NCBI GenBank assembly: GCA_945938055.1
Contig: CAMEUH010000009.1
Span: 1 to 25,212, forward strand
Length of the DNA: 25,212 nucleotides
From: an uncultured Eubacteriaceae bacterium
Lineage (GTDB): Bacteria > Bacillota > Clostridia > Lachnospirales > Lachnospiraceae
Direction: 5' to 3'
The notes under the pieces are model-generated. The model searched no databases. It worked only from the letters and a program-made list of their open reading frames with translations, and was not told the DNA's origin. Positions 7,466 to 16,445 of the stretch are shown in pieces; position 1 is the stretch's first letter; each line of letters opens with the position of its first letter. The translations under genes and the position numbers were made by a program.

Positions 7466-9542
7466 AGAATTTAGAGAAGGTTTTATCAACGAAGAAATAA
7501 ATGCATCTGCTGTTGTAGATTCAAGATACCCAATAGAAGTATTTATTGATGTGGCTTCGGATATTTTGGAAAATGATTATTCGCTTATATCTGGAATGGA
7601 ACAATGTTATTTTGAGTTCACAAAGGGAAATAGAGCATATAAAAGCATGAGAATTGACGCAGCATATTTAGATTTTGCGACAAATACAATTAATTTATTA
7701 TATGCAGACTATAATGAGAGTGAAATCAAAAATATAACAAATGAATTCATTATGTCTAAGACGCAATTAATGTTGAATTACATGGAGAATATTTTTAAGG
7801 GATATTTTAATAATGGCGAAATTGCTGATCCAGCAGTGCAACTAGCAAAGGACATTAAGAATAATATTTCTGAAATTGGTACTATTCATCTATTTATTAT
7901 AAGCACCGACCAATTAAGTAAAACTGTAAAGAAATTACCTACTTCTATTTTTAAAGTAGGGGACAAAGATATACAAGTTATTGTTGATGTGCTGGATATT
8001 GAAAAAATCTATAAATCCAGAATGGCTGGTTTTGAAAAAGAAGATTTAGTTATTAGGTGTGAGGAATACAATATAGAGGGGATTCCTTGTATAAAGGCAG
8101 ATATAGAAACAGAACAATATGAGTCCTATTTAGCAATTGTCCCAGGAGAGTTTTTGGCACAAATATATAAAGAGCATGGTCCTAAATTACTTGAATCAAA
8201 TGTACGTTCATTTCTTAAATTTAATGGAGCTGTAAATAAAGGTATTAGAGGAACTATTCTCAATGAAAAGGATAGATTTTTTACATACAACAACGGAATT
8301 TCTACAACGGCGACGGCTGTTTCCACTGAAAAGACGGAACAGGGATTATTGATTAAATCATTTCAAAATTTGCAAATTATTAATGGTGGTCAAACAACAG
8401 CAACGTTAGCGGCGACTAAGATTAAAAATAATGCCGATTTGTCTGGTATCTATATTCAGATGAAGTTGACAATACTAAAAGATGAAAATCCGGAATTGAT
8501 AAGAAATATTGCACGATTTGCAAATAGTCAAAATAAGGTTAAGACCGCAGATTTAAATTCAAGTCATCCTTTCTATGTAAGGATGGAAGATTTTTCGCGA
8601 AAGATTTATGCACCATTAGCTACAGGACAAATATATCAGCAATTATGGTTCTTTGAACGTGCAAGAGGTCAGTATGAACAGCCATTAATGCAAATGACAA
8701 AGAAGCAGGTGGCGGATTATAAATTGGTTAGACCGCGGGCTATGAAGTATTCCTTGACAGATATGGCAAAGTATATTAATGCTGCAGACTTGTTGCCGCA
8801 TTATGTTTCGTGGGGCGGTGAAGTGAATGCTGCACATTTCCATGCTAATATGGAAAAACAATGGGAAAAAGATGATAGTGTCTTTAATGAATTATATTAC
8901 AAAGAATTAATTGGTAAGAAGATATTGTTTGAGCATATAGGGCATATTATTTCTGACCAATTGTGGTATCAGGAGAAGAGAGCATATAGACCACAGTTGA
9001 TTGCGTATACTTTTTCTAGATTAGTTCTTGCCGCTAAGGAGAAAGGGTTAAAGCTTAACTATAGAAAAATGTGGGACTTGCAGAGTGTTCCAGAATGTTT
9101 AGATAAAGATATTTCTCAAATTTCAAAATTGGTATTTGATGCGATTTATGATGATAATAGAGTAAATGCTCATATTGAAACATACTGTAAAAAAATAGAA
9201 TGTTGGAATGTTATTTCGAAAATACCATATGAACTTTTGGAGCAATCTAGAGATGCGTTAGTCGATGAGAATGAGCTGAAAGTCGAAAAAGCACGAGCAA
9301 AGAAAGAGCAAAAGTTTAATTCTTCAATCCAAGATGAAATTACTATTTTTCAGCAAGGAGCAGCATATTGGGAATCTTTGATTGTAAGAGGTAAGTCCCA
9401 AGAAGTATTGTCGGGAACGCAGGAGCGAAGTTTGCTCAATGCAATTAAATATTGTAATTTGGAATATTTGGAATTAAGTAGAAAACAGGTTGCAGATATT
9501 GTAGCAACACTCGATGCATTAAGGGAATTTGGGATAGAATAA
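7452..9542 (+). CDS. AIPR-family (abortive infection phage resistance) protein
   Basis: A 696-residue protein with the AIPR signature: NKGIRGTI around 258-265, FFTYNNGISTTATA around 275-288, and LQIINGGQTTATLAAT around 307-322. These correspond to the family's 'N.GIr.Tl ... F.. NNGIT..a ... i.NGgQT' core. The start ATG overlaps the end of the nuclease gene and has GGAGG six bases upstream. The family takes its name from phage abortive-infection proteins, and its members occur repeatedly beside Z1/DUF4420 genes. The biochemical activity is not settled to my knowledge. The C-terminal 150 residues include a lysine/glutamate-rich helical stretch (ELKVEKARAKKEQKF). Position as last gene of the overlapping chain suggests an effector or regulator of the cassette, which is inference. 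No second catalytic signature was seen. Confidence 0.88.
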   Translation: MVSIEEFREGFINEEINASAVVDSRYPIEVFIDVASDILENDYSLISGMEQCYFEFTKGNRAYKSMRIDAAYLDFATNTINLLYADYNESEIKNITNEFIMSKTQLMLNYMENIFKGYFNNGEIADPAVQLAKDIKNNISEIGTIHLFIISTDQLSKTVKKLPTSIFKVGDKDIQVIVDVLDIEKIYKSRMAGFEKEDLVIRCEEYNIEGIPCIKADIETEQYESYLAIVPGEFLAQIYKEHGPKLLESNVRSFLKFNGAVNKGIRGTILNEKDRFFTYNNGISTTATAVSTEKTEQGLLIKSFQNLQIINGGQTTATLAATKIKNNADLSGIYIQMKLTILKDENPELIRNIARFANSQNKVKTADLNSSHPFYVRMEDFSRKIYAPLATGQIYQQLWFFERARGQYEQPLMQMTKKQVADYKLVRPRAMKYSLTDMAKYINAADLLPHYVSWGGEVNAAHFHANMEKQWEKDDSVFNELYYKELIGKKILFEHIGHIISDQLWYQEKRAYRPQLIAYTFSRLVLAAKEKGLKLNYRKMWDLQSVPECLDKDISQISKLVFDAIYDDNRVNAHIETYCKKIECWNVISKIPYELLEQSRDALVDENELKVEKARAKKEQKFNSSIQDEITIFQQGAAYWESLIVRGKSQEVLSGTQERSLLNAIKYCNLEYLELSRKQVADIVATLDALREFGIE

Positions 9543-9606
9543 AACCTATTGTTGCAGAATTTAAAATGTTGTAAAGATAAGCAAGTTATGAAAGTTGGTA
9601 GTGGCA

Positions 9607-10410
9607 ATGGAAGAAGATAAACAGTTTAATTTTAACAAATTTTGGGGGAGTCCGTTGATAGAACCGCATGTTGTTTTTCGGCGTAATAGCAATATGTATT
9701 GTGTGTATTGTGGAGATAGAGCCGATACAAGAGAACATTGTCCTTCAAGAGCATTTTTGAATAAACCATATCCAACAGATTTACCGACAGTACCTGCATG
9801 TAAAAATTGTAACAATGGATTTTCAGCAGATGAGCAATATACAAGAGCATATATTAACTATTTGCACGAATACTATAAGAATGGAAATATAGATATATTT
9901 TCGTCGGGCGCTGAAGTTAGAAGTGAGAACGCTGATGCAAGGCGAGCTGTTGGAAAATTTATTCAAACTCCTTGTGGTGATGAGCGACTAATGCGAATTT
10001 TTACAAAGTTAGCAGTTTGCCATGCGGCATATGAAGTAAGTGCTGGGTATTACAGTCAAGAGAATACAGTAACCATTACAAGAATTGCATATGGTATTAA
10101 ACCTTTGTTAGAAGTGACAGAATGGCAAGAGTTAGAGTGTATGGAAATGATTTCTGATGAGATATTGCCAGAGATAGGTTCAAGAGCTTTTAGAAATATC
10201 TATGTGGTAGAAATGGAGACAAAGTCGGCAGATGGGGCTGGGTGTAGGATGCCTATGCTCTTCATGGATTGGGTAGATGTTCAAGAGGGATTTTACAAGT
10301 ATCAAGTTTATTTTAAAAATGGACAACTTTGGGTAAAAATGATAATAAGAGATTTTTTATATTGTGAAGTTGTTATGTTGCTGGATACAAGTAGTAAAAT
10401 GATATATTAA
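9607..10410 (+). CDS. HNH-type (treble-clef zinc) endonuclease candidate
   Basis: Residues 31-72 carry a zinc-binding HNH-like module: CVYC (Cys32, Cys35), then REHCPSRAFL with His44, then PACKNCNNGF with Cys65, Cys68 and Asn69-Asn70. The 'CxxC...EHxxPxxxx...CxxCNxxF' pattern is that of HNH endonucleases with a structural zinc. The remaining 190 residues are unassigned and end in a beta-rich segment. A TTG at 9595 in the same frame could add four residues; ATG 9607 was preferred, although neither has a good ribosome site. The gene follows the AIPR gene by 64 bases in the same direction with no terminator between, so it may be cotranscribed. It could be an extra nuclease of the cassette or a separate single-gene defence. 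The HNH fold is well supported; cutting activity is inferred. Confidence 0.75.
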   Translation: MEEDKQFNFNKFWGSPLIEPHVVFRRNSNMYCVYCGDRADTREHCPSRAFLNKPYPTDLPTVPACKNCNNGFSADEQYTRAYINYLHEYYKNGNIDIFSSGAEVRSENADARRAVGKFIQTPCGDERLMRIFTKLAVCHAAYEVSAGYYSQENTVTITRIAYGIKPLLEVTEWQELECMEMISDEILPEIGSRAFRNIYVVEMETKSADGAGCRMPMLFMDWVDVQEGFYKYQVYFKNGQLWVKMIIRDFLYCEVVMLLDTSSKMIY

Positions 10411-10456
10411 TCGAAAATACTTATGCAGTGCAATTGATTTTAGGAGTTGATATAGA

Positions 10457-11953
10457 ATGGAAAAAACTTTTGACCTTTCACAATTTGATGAATACAGAGA
10501 AGACAACAGAAGAGAAGTGAAAAAAGCAGAAGGTGGTTTGCCGGTTTCTTTGTGGGACACCTATTCTTCTTTTGCAAACTGCTATGGTGGAGTTATTATT
10601 CTTGGTGTCAAAGAAAACAAAGATGGTAGTTGGAGAACTACTGGTCTCCAGAATGCATCTAAGCTGCGCAAGGAATTTTGGGATAATATGAATAATCCCA
10701 AGAAGGTAAATATTAATCTTTTGTCGGAAGATGATGTACAGACTTATGAAGTTGGTGACAATAAGGATGTCATTATGGTTATTTATGTGCCTATGGCAAA
10801 GCGTGAGCAGAAGCCGGTATACATCAATAATGATATTTTTAATGGCACTTTCCGTCGTAATTACGAGGGCGATTATCATTGTACCAGATTGCAGGTAAAG
10901 ACCATGCTTCGTGACCAGACCGAGCGCACTATGGATATGGAAGTGCTTGATAAGGTTCCAATGGAAGATTTGAATTATGATACGATTCACGGATATCGTA
11001 ACAGTCACCGTTCTTTAAAAGAGGGACATCCTTTTGAGCGCCTGAGCGACCATGAGTATCTAAGAAGTATTGGTGCGGCTGCTATTTCTGATGAAGATGG
11101 AAAGTTGCATCCTACGGCAGCAGGTATGCTGATGTTTGGTGATGAGTACAACATTGTGCGCCATTTTCCGGAGTATTTCTTGGATTACAGGGAAGAATTG
11201 GACCCTACCACTCGCTGGAGTGACCGATTGCAGTCAAGTTCCGGTGAATGGTCCGGAAATGTGTGCGACTTTTATTTTAGAGTTTATAACAAGATTATCA
11301 AAGACATTAAGGTGCCTTTTAAAATGGTCGGTGGTGAGCGTGTTGATGATACTCCCGTTCACAAAGCACTTCGCGAGGCTTTGGCAAATTGCTTGATTAA
11401 TGCCGATTATCACGGATTGCGTGGTGTTGTTATCCGTAAGGAACCGGACAAGCTGGTTTTAGCAAATCCAGGTTATGTCAGAACGGGTAAAAAGCAGATG
11501 CGTCTTGGTGGTGAATCCGATCCCCGAAACAAGGCTCTTATGAAAATGTTTAATCTTATCAATATCGGTGAACGTGCCGGAAGTGGTGTGCCGAACATCT
11601 TTAATGTTTGGGCAGATGAAGGCTGGGAAGAACCGGTGATTGAGGAGAGATTTGATCCGGATAGAACGGTACTGTCACTTTCTTTCAAAAAAAGCGGCGA
11701 TAAAAAAACGACGATAAAAAACGGCGATAAAAAACCGACGATAAAAACTGGAGATAAAAAAGTGACGAAAAAGACGCAAATGCAGTATGACAAAATTCTT
11801 GAATTTATGGAAGAAGGAAAAGAGTATGGCATTTGGGATTTCTGCGAACTATTAGGATTAAAAGAAAGTCGTACTAAAGATGTTTTGAAGGGGCTTTCAG
11901 AGTACATTGAATTTATTGGTAGTAATCGTGACAGACGATATAAGAAAAAATAA
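10457..11953 (+). CDS. Schlafen AlbA_2 domain / ATP-binding protein with C-terminal winged helix
   Basis: A 498-residue protein of the 'ATP-dependent DNA helicase-like / AlbA_2' group often annotated as a transcriptional regulator. The N-terminal Schlafen AlbA_2 domain includes REVKKAEGG (19-27) and SFANCYGGVIILGVKEN (38-54). A HATPase_c_4 segment follows with REALANCLINADYHG (about 308-322) and GERAGSGVPNIF (about 371-382). A lysine-rich linker of three 9-residue repeats precedes a C-terminal winged-helix-like region (YDKILEFMEEGKEYGIWDFC). AGGAG lies 10 bases before the ATG. Codon use differs from both neighbours, with many CGT/CGC arginines and C-ending codons, so this gene may have arrived separately. 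Such proteins appear in defence islands and as regulators, so either role is possible. Domain identification is firm; function is not. Confidence 0.85.
   Translation: MEKTFDLSQFDEYREDNRREVKKAEGGLPVSLWDTYSSFANCYGGVIILGVKENKDGSWRTTGLQNASKLRKEFWDNMNNPKKVNINLLSEDDVQTYEVGDNKDVIMVIYVPMAKREQKPVYINNDIFNGTFRRNYEGDYHCTRLQVKTMLRDQTERTMDMEVLDKVPMEDLNYDTIHGYRNSHRSLKEGHPFERLSDHEYLRSIGAAAISDEDGKLHPTAAGMLMFGDEYNIVRHFPEYFLDYREELDPTTRWSDRLQSSSGEWSGNVCDFYFRVYNKIIKDIKVPFKMVGGERVDDTPVHKALREALANCLINADYHGLRGVVIRKEPDKLVLANPGYVRTGKKQMRLGGESDPRNKALMKMFNLINIGERAGSGVPNIFNVWADEGWEEPVIEERFDPDRTVLSLSFKKSGDKKTTIKNGDKKPTIKTGDKKVTKKTQMQYDKILEFMEEGKEYGIWDFCELLGLKESRTKDVLKGLSEYIEFIGSNRDRRYKKK
11696..11776 (+). repeat. Three tandem 27-bp units in the AlbA_2 gene linker
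   Basis: Three in-frame 27-base units (11696-11722, 11723-11749, 11750-11776) encode GDKKTTIKN, GDKKPTIKT and GDKKVTKKT. Each includes a run of about six or seven adenines. Copy-number change would lengthen or shorten the basic linker by nine residues. Slippage in an A run would shift the frame and remove the winged-helix C-terminus. Confidence 0.9.
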
Positions 11954-11990
11954 ATTTCATGATAAGATATATAAAGAATGAGGTGATTTA

Positions 11991-13700
11991 ATGGCGAAAG
12001 TTACAATGCAATCAATTAGCGATTTGTTTAATGAAACATTTTTTGTGCCAACATACCAGAGAGGGTACAGGTGGACAGAAACACAAGTTAAAGAACTGTT
12101 GGAAGATCTGTATGATTTTGTATCAGCAAGGAAGGATGAAAATGATTATTATTGCTTACAGCCAATAATAGTGAAACGAAGGGGCGAATTTTGGGAATTA
12201 GTAGATGGGCAACAACGATTAACAGCGTTGTGGTTAATATCAGCACTGTACTATTGTAGTAATAAAGAGGATATTATGGATCCACAAAGAAAAAAATATG
12301 ACCTCATATATGAGAAAAAGGAGGAGTTTACCAAACTTTTTAATGTTATTGAAGAAATGTTAGAAGATAATTCCTTGAAGTCTCTAGTAGCAAAACTTGA
12401 ACCTTATAAAGAGAAATGTATTGATGGTAGGAAATTAATAGAGAGTATAGAATACATTTTTGGCTTTTCAAGAGATGGGAAAACGGCGAAGGGTGTTTTG
12501 GCAAAAATATTTGAGTCTATAAATTCAGTGAGAATTATTTGGTATGTGCTTGATGAAAATGAAAATTCTATTCAGACGTTTACAAATATTAATGCCAATA
12601 AAATAGAGTTGACCAATGCAGAATTAATAAAGGCAGTATTGTTAAATGCAGTTGATGATGAATTGAAAATGCAAAATAAAGCCTTGCAATGGGAGGAAAT
12701 AGAAAAAGGTTTAAATGATAATGATTTTTGGAATTATATGATAACTAAGAACAGAAAAATGTATAATACGAGAATTGATTATTTGTTTGAAATTTTTTGC
12801 GATAAATATGAACTCTTGAAAGAAACACCAGGAAAAGAGAAGGATAGGTATTCTATTTTCCGAGCTATAAACGAATACTTAGTAGGTAAAGATGTAGAAG
12901 AAGTATGGAAAGAAATACAGGATATTTATGATACTTTAAGGGATTGGTATAATGATTATTTCCTTTATCATACCATTGGTTTGTTATTAATCATTGATAA
13001 AAATAATGATGCAGCTATTATTAACAAATTATATGATGAGTATTCAAAAGTAGACAAAAGAACATTTAAAAATGGTATATTAGGTAAAATTCAAACCCTA
13101 TATATTTCAAATAAAGCCAATACTCCGTTTTCTAATTTAGATGAGGAGCAAATCAGAGCTGATCTAGAGGAGTTGACTATTCAGGAAAGTGACAAAGTTA
13201 GATCGGTGCTGTTGTTATACAATATTGCATTGTTAGTAAATGCCAATAATACTTATGAAAGATTCCCATTTGAACTTTTTAAGAATGGTACTTGGGATAT
13301 TGAACATATTAATCCACAAACACCAAAAGAGGCTACAGATGAGGAAATGAAGAACTGGTTACAAAGTTATAAGAAGATATTAAAACAGCAAGCATTACTT
13401 GACCAAATTGATAAGTGCATTAACTCTGGGTATGAGAATTTTGCCTTGGTATCAGATGCGGTTAGTCGGGAATTAAATATTGTGGATAATGACTCGATAA
13501 GTAATCTTGTACTTCTGCATGCGTCTATAAATCGAGGGTATAAGAATGAGTGTTTTTCGGAAAAAAGAAAGAAAATAATTGAAGTAGAGAGAACAAAATG
13601 TAATGACGAAAAATATATTCCAATAGGGACAAAGTGGGTTTTCCTTAAAGGATATGATAAAGCAAGCCAATTAGTTGTATGGGCAGCTGATGATATATAG
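11991..13700 (+). CDS. DUF262 / DUF1524-like HNH protein (GmrSD/BrxU-like)
   Basis: A 569-residue DUF262 protein. YQRGYRWT (22-29) and ELVDGQQRLTALW (69-81) are the DUF262 (ParB-like, GmrS) signatures; QTFTNINANKIELTNAELIKA near 190-210 is the usual second motif. The C-terminal part has WDIEHINPQ with Glu438-His439 and a later NLVLLHASINRGYKNECFSEKR, the pattern of DUF1524 HNH nucleases (GmrD). It is therefore a fused GmrSD-type enzyme, a class known to cut modified phage DNA with NTP hydrolysis by the DUF262 part. A GAGGTGAT ribosome site lies just before the ATG. It is 44 bases upstream of a second DUF262 gene, and the two probably act as a pair. Family and HNH residues are seen; the modified-DNA target is inferred. 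Confidence 0.85.
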   Translation: MAKVTMQSISDLFNETFFVPTYQRGYRWTETQVKELLEDLYDFVSARKDENDYYCLQPIIVKRRGEFWELVDGQQRLTALWLISALYYCSNKEDIMDPQRKKYDLIYEKKEEFTKLFNVIEEMLEDNSLKSLVAKLEPYKEKCIDGRKLIESIEYIFGFSRDGKTAKGVLAKIFESINSVRIIWYVLDENENSIQTFTNINANKIELTNAELIKAVLLNAVDDELKMQNKALQWEEIEKGLNDNDFWNYMITKNRKMYNTRIDYLFEIFCDKYELLKETPGKEKDRYSIFRAINEYLVGKDVEEVWKEIQDIYDTLRDWYNDYFLYHTIGLLLIIDKNNDAAIINKLYDEYSKVDKRTFKNGILGKIQTLYISNKANTPFSNLDEEQIRADLEELTIQESDKVRSVLLLYNIALLVNANNTYERFPFELFKNGTWDIEHINPQTPKEATDEEMKNWLQSYKKILKQQALLDQIDKCINSGYENFALVSDAVSRELNIVDNDSISNLVLLHASINRGYKNECFSEKRKKIIEVERTKCNDEKYIPIGTKWVFLKGYDKASQLVVWAADDI

Positions 13701-13744
13701 AAGATATCTCAGAAAAAATATACAGGATGTTAGGGGGAATATAA

Positions 13745-16045
13745 ATGGATAATAACATTAACCAGAATAAATCCAATCTCTCCTTTTGGCAACTTATTAG
13801 TCAGTGCGAAATAAAGATACCGCAGCTTCAGCGAGACTATGCTCAGGGGCGTGAGGATGAAACAATTACTCAGATAAGAGAAACACTTATAGCTGAATTT
13901 TTTGAGGCTATAATGAATGACCAAAAGTTAATCTTGAACTTTATCTATGGAGATAAGAAGAGTGATATTTTTACACCGATTGATGGTCAACAACGTTTGA
14001 CAACGTTATTTTTACTTCATTGGTATATTTTTATGAGAAGTAAATTCCATGAAGGCATTGCTAAATTAAAAAAATTTTCCTATTTAACAAGAGATACGTC
14101 AAAACGTTTTTGCGAACGTATTTGTGAAACGGACATTGATTTTTCATTGGGAAGGCTTGACAAGCAGATAATGGATTGTTATTGGTTTTCGGGAAATTTC
14201 TATGCTGATCCAACAATTAAATCGATGTTGGTTGTTATTGAGGCAATACATAATAAATTTGGTAATTGTCCGGATTATAAAATAATACAAGAGAAATTAA
14301 CAGGAGAAGATTGTCCGATTATTTTCTTGTGGTTGTCTATGGATGATTTTAAAAATACAGATGACTTATATATAAAAATGAATGCGAGAGGAAAACTCTT
14401 GTCTGATTTTGAAATATTTAAAGCTAAGCTGCAAAATTCAACATATATGGCAGAACTTTTAGGGGAGAATGTGACAGAAGCGGAAAAGGTGCTTTTTATT
14501 AGCCGCTACAATAATCAGTTCGCAGAATTGTTCTATAAGTTTTATCAAAATCAATATGACGATGCAATGATGGCATTTATAATTACATATATTAGAGATG
14601 ATTATTTTTCGCATGCAAGTGAGTTTGATGTTCCACAGAAAGATTACAGAAATGATTATAAAACTATTGTTAATATGAATGGAAATATGTTTTATAGATT
14701 TCTTGAGTCAGGTGGCATGGGATATGAAAAATTAAGTAATCCCACTCAAATTTTTTCGGCGGCACTGTTAAAGTGTGATAGACTTTTTGAAATTTTTGAA
14801 AAACAGGAGTATCTTGCAATAAAAAAGGTTATAAATAAGAATTACTATGATGAATGTAACATTTTTAGAATTATTTCAACGAAGTTGACGTCAGAAGATA
14901 CTTTGGTTAGATATGCACTATATGAGTATATATATAAGTTTGGGTATCCTGAAACAGACATTCAGGTAGAGGCGTACAATTATTGGAAGAGATATGTATA
15001 TAATATTGTAAAAAACACAGATTTTGGTGGACGTACAGAAGATATTTGTGATGCGATGGTTGTTTTCAGAAAAATGGTAAATTCATTAGAAGATGCAACT
15101 AAAAAGGATATCTTAACAGCAATCATTAATGTTAAGAGTAGTACTGCTGAGATGAGACATCAACAAAAAGAGGAGATGATTAAAGCAAAATTGATGCTCA
15201 ATGATATTGAATGGAACAATCTCATTCTTGAGGCAGAAGAATATTTCGTTGATGGTCAGTTAGGATTTATATTAGATTTTTCTATGAATGAAGATAGTTC
15301 TGTGAACAAAGAGTTATTTAAGAGAAATTTTAGTACTGCAAAAATGATTTTTGATAGCAGGAAAATACTTAATACTACATGTGCAGCAGATTTATTTGAG
15401 AGAGCATTGTTGTGTATGCCGGATTCAACGCCAAATGCAACAGCACATTTATTAAAGCAATCAAACTCTACTACTACATGGGGATTTTATAAAAAGGATT
15501 ATAATAAACTTCTATCTAATCGAGATGGAGGAACAAAAAGAAATGCAGTAAAAGAATTATTTGAAAAACTGTTAGGATATACTAATGTTAATGAAGGGTT
15601 GCAAAAAATAATTTCTGATACAGATATTAAACAATTTACTGGTAAATCAGCATGGAAGGTGCCATTTATTCAAAACAATCTGTTTGATATTTTTTTGGGA
15701 CGATTTAATTTTTATAATTGTATCCATCTTGCAAAGAACAACTCGGAAGTTTTAATGTTGGCAGGCACCACGGTGCGTTCCTATAGTATGGAACTTAACA
15801 CTCTGTTATTAGCGAAACAGTTGCGTGAAAATAACATTAAAGAACCATTTATGCAATTACATATGGAAAAGACCAGTGATATTATGGATAGTCTTATTAA
15901 GTTCCCTTTAAGATTTATTGAGTATAAAGGGACTAAAACTGCATATTTGAATGATGCAAATAAGCAATTTATTCATATGGATAAAACTGGAAAAACAATT
16001 GGTTTATCTTTTGATGAGGCTTTTGATTTGTTGAAAAATTTGTGA
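13745..16045 (+). CDS. Second DUF262-domain protein, no visible HNH module
   Basis: A 766-residue DUF262 protein with IPQLQRDYAQGR (25-36) and PIDGQQRLTTLFLLHWY (78-94). A third motif, KMNARGKLLSDFEIFKAK (about 206-223), is typical of the larger DUF262 proteins. The C-terminal 400 residues, including DLFERALLCMPD and a WGFYKKDYNKLL segment, belong to this large subfamily. They do not show the E/D-H ... N-x-x-K pattern of DUF1524, so this protein may be an NTPase/sensor without its own nuclease. An AGGGGGA ribosome site is found shortly upstream of the ATG. Pairing with the preceding HNH-bearing DUF262 gene suggests a two-component restriction module in which this one supplies recognition. That division of labour is inference. 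It is the last gene of the long + strand run. Confidence 0.82.
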   Translation: MDNNINQNKSNLSFWQLISQCEIKIPQLQRDYAQGREDETITQIRETLIAEFFEAIMNDQKLILNFIYGDKKSDIFTPIDGQQRLTTLFLLHWYIFMRSKFHEGIAKLKKFSYLTRDTSKRFCERICETDIDFSLGRLDKQIMDCYWFSGNFYADPTIKSMLVVIEAIHNKFGNCPDYKIIQEKLTGEDCPIIFLWLSMDDFKNTDDLYIKMNARGKLLSDFEIFKAKLQNSTYMAELLGENVTEAEKVLFISRYNNQFAELFYKFYQNQYDDAMMAFIITYIRDDYFSHASEFDVPQKDYRNDYKTIVNMNGNMFYRFLESGGMGYEKLSNPTQIFSAALLKCDRLFEIFEKQEYLAIKKVINKNYYDECNIFRIISTKLTSEDTLVRYALYEYIYKFGYPETDIQVEAYNYWKRYVYNIVKNTDFGGRTEDICDAMVVFRKMVNSLEDATKKDILTAIINVKSSTAEMRHQQKEEMIKAKLMLNDIEWNNLILEAEEYFVDGQLGFILDFSMNEDSSVNKELFKRNFSTAKMIFDSRKILNTTCAADLFERALLCMPDSTPNATAHLLKQSNSTTTWGFYKKDYNKLLSNRDGGTKRNAVKELFEKLLGYTNVNEGLQKIISDTDIKQFTGKSAWKVPFIQNNLFDIFLGRFNFYNCIHLAKNNSEVLMLAGTTVRSYSMELNTLLLAKQLRENNIKEPFMQLHMEKTSDIMDSLIKFPLRFIEYKGTKTAYLNDANKQFIHMDKTGKTIGLSFDEAFDLLKNL

Positions 16046-16087
16046 GAATAAAGTAATGGTAGAAGATATTGCCTGAATAAGAACTTG

Positions 16088-16128
16088 AGTAAAAATACAC
16101 ACAATCCCCATTCGTGTGTGCTTTTACT
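16088..16128. repeat. 15-bp inverted repeat (hairpin) after the DUF262 pair
   Basis: Arms 16088-16102 (AGTAAAAATACACAC) and 16114-16128 (GTGTGTGCTTTTACT) are complementary except for two adjacent positions, around an 11-base loop. It begins 43 bases after the last island gene. The second arm includes TTTTACT but no clean T run, so it could be a weak terminator, a binding site or an element end. Confidence 0.6.
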
Positions 16129-16135
16129 TAAATAT

Positions 16136-16239
16136 GTATCGCACTGTGTGGTGTGGCACTGGTGCAGAAAGCAAAAATGTATCACACCACGCTCTGATAC
16201 ATAAACCGTGTATCACACCCTCTAAAATGTGTATCACAC
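16136..16239 (+). repeat. Four short direct repeats GTATC(A/G)CAC
   Basis: GTATCGCAC at 16136 and GTATCACAC at 16179, 16210 and 16231, all on the + strand, with start-to-start distances of 43, 31 and 21 bases. Related GATAC half-sites on the opposite strand occur at 16196, near 16324 and near 16336. There is no coding potential here. The pattern is like that of a multi-site DNA-binding protein, for example arm sites of a recombinase. The protein is not identified. Confidence 0.6.
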
Positions 16240-16445
16240 TCCGATTTTTATAAAAATCCCGATTTACATATGAATTTGCGCATGTTATATTAATCTTAGG
16301 TGGACGAATTGTAGCAAAAATCCGTGATACGTTTTTGATACTTTTCCCCGGAAAAAGGCTAAATAATAGGTAAAATACCCATAATATGAGTCAAAAAACG
16401 GCAAAAACCGTAACAAATAAGTTTCTAAATACAACCAAATCAGAC

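Noticed and set aside
11136..11396. Overlapping + strand 86-codon frame inside the AlbA_2 gene
   Set aside because: It is in another frame of a well-supported gene, with no family resemblance or ribosome site.
16136..16239. CRISPR array
   Set aside because: The repeats are only nine bases long, unevenly spaced, and no cas genes are present.
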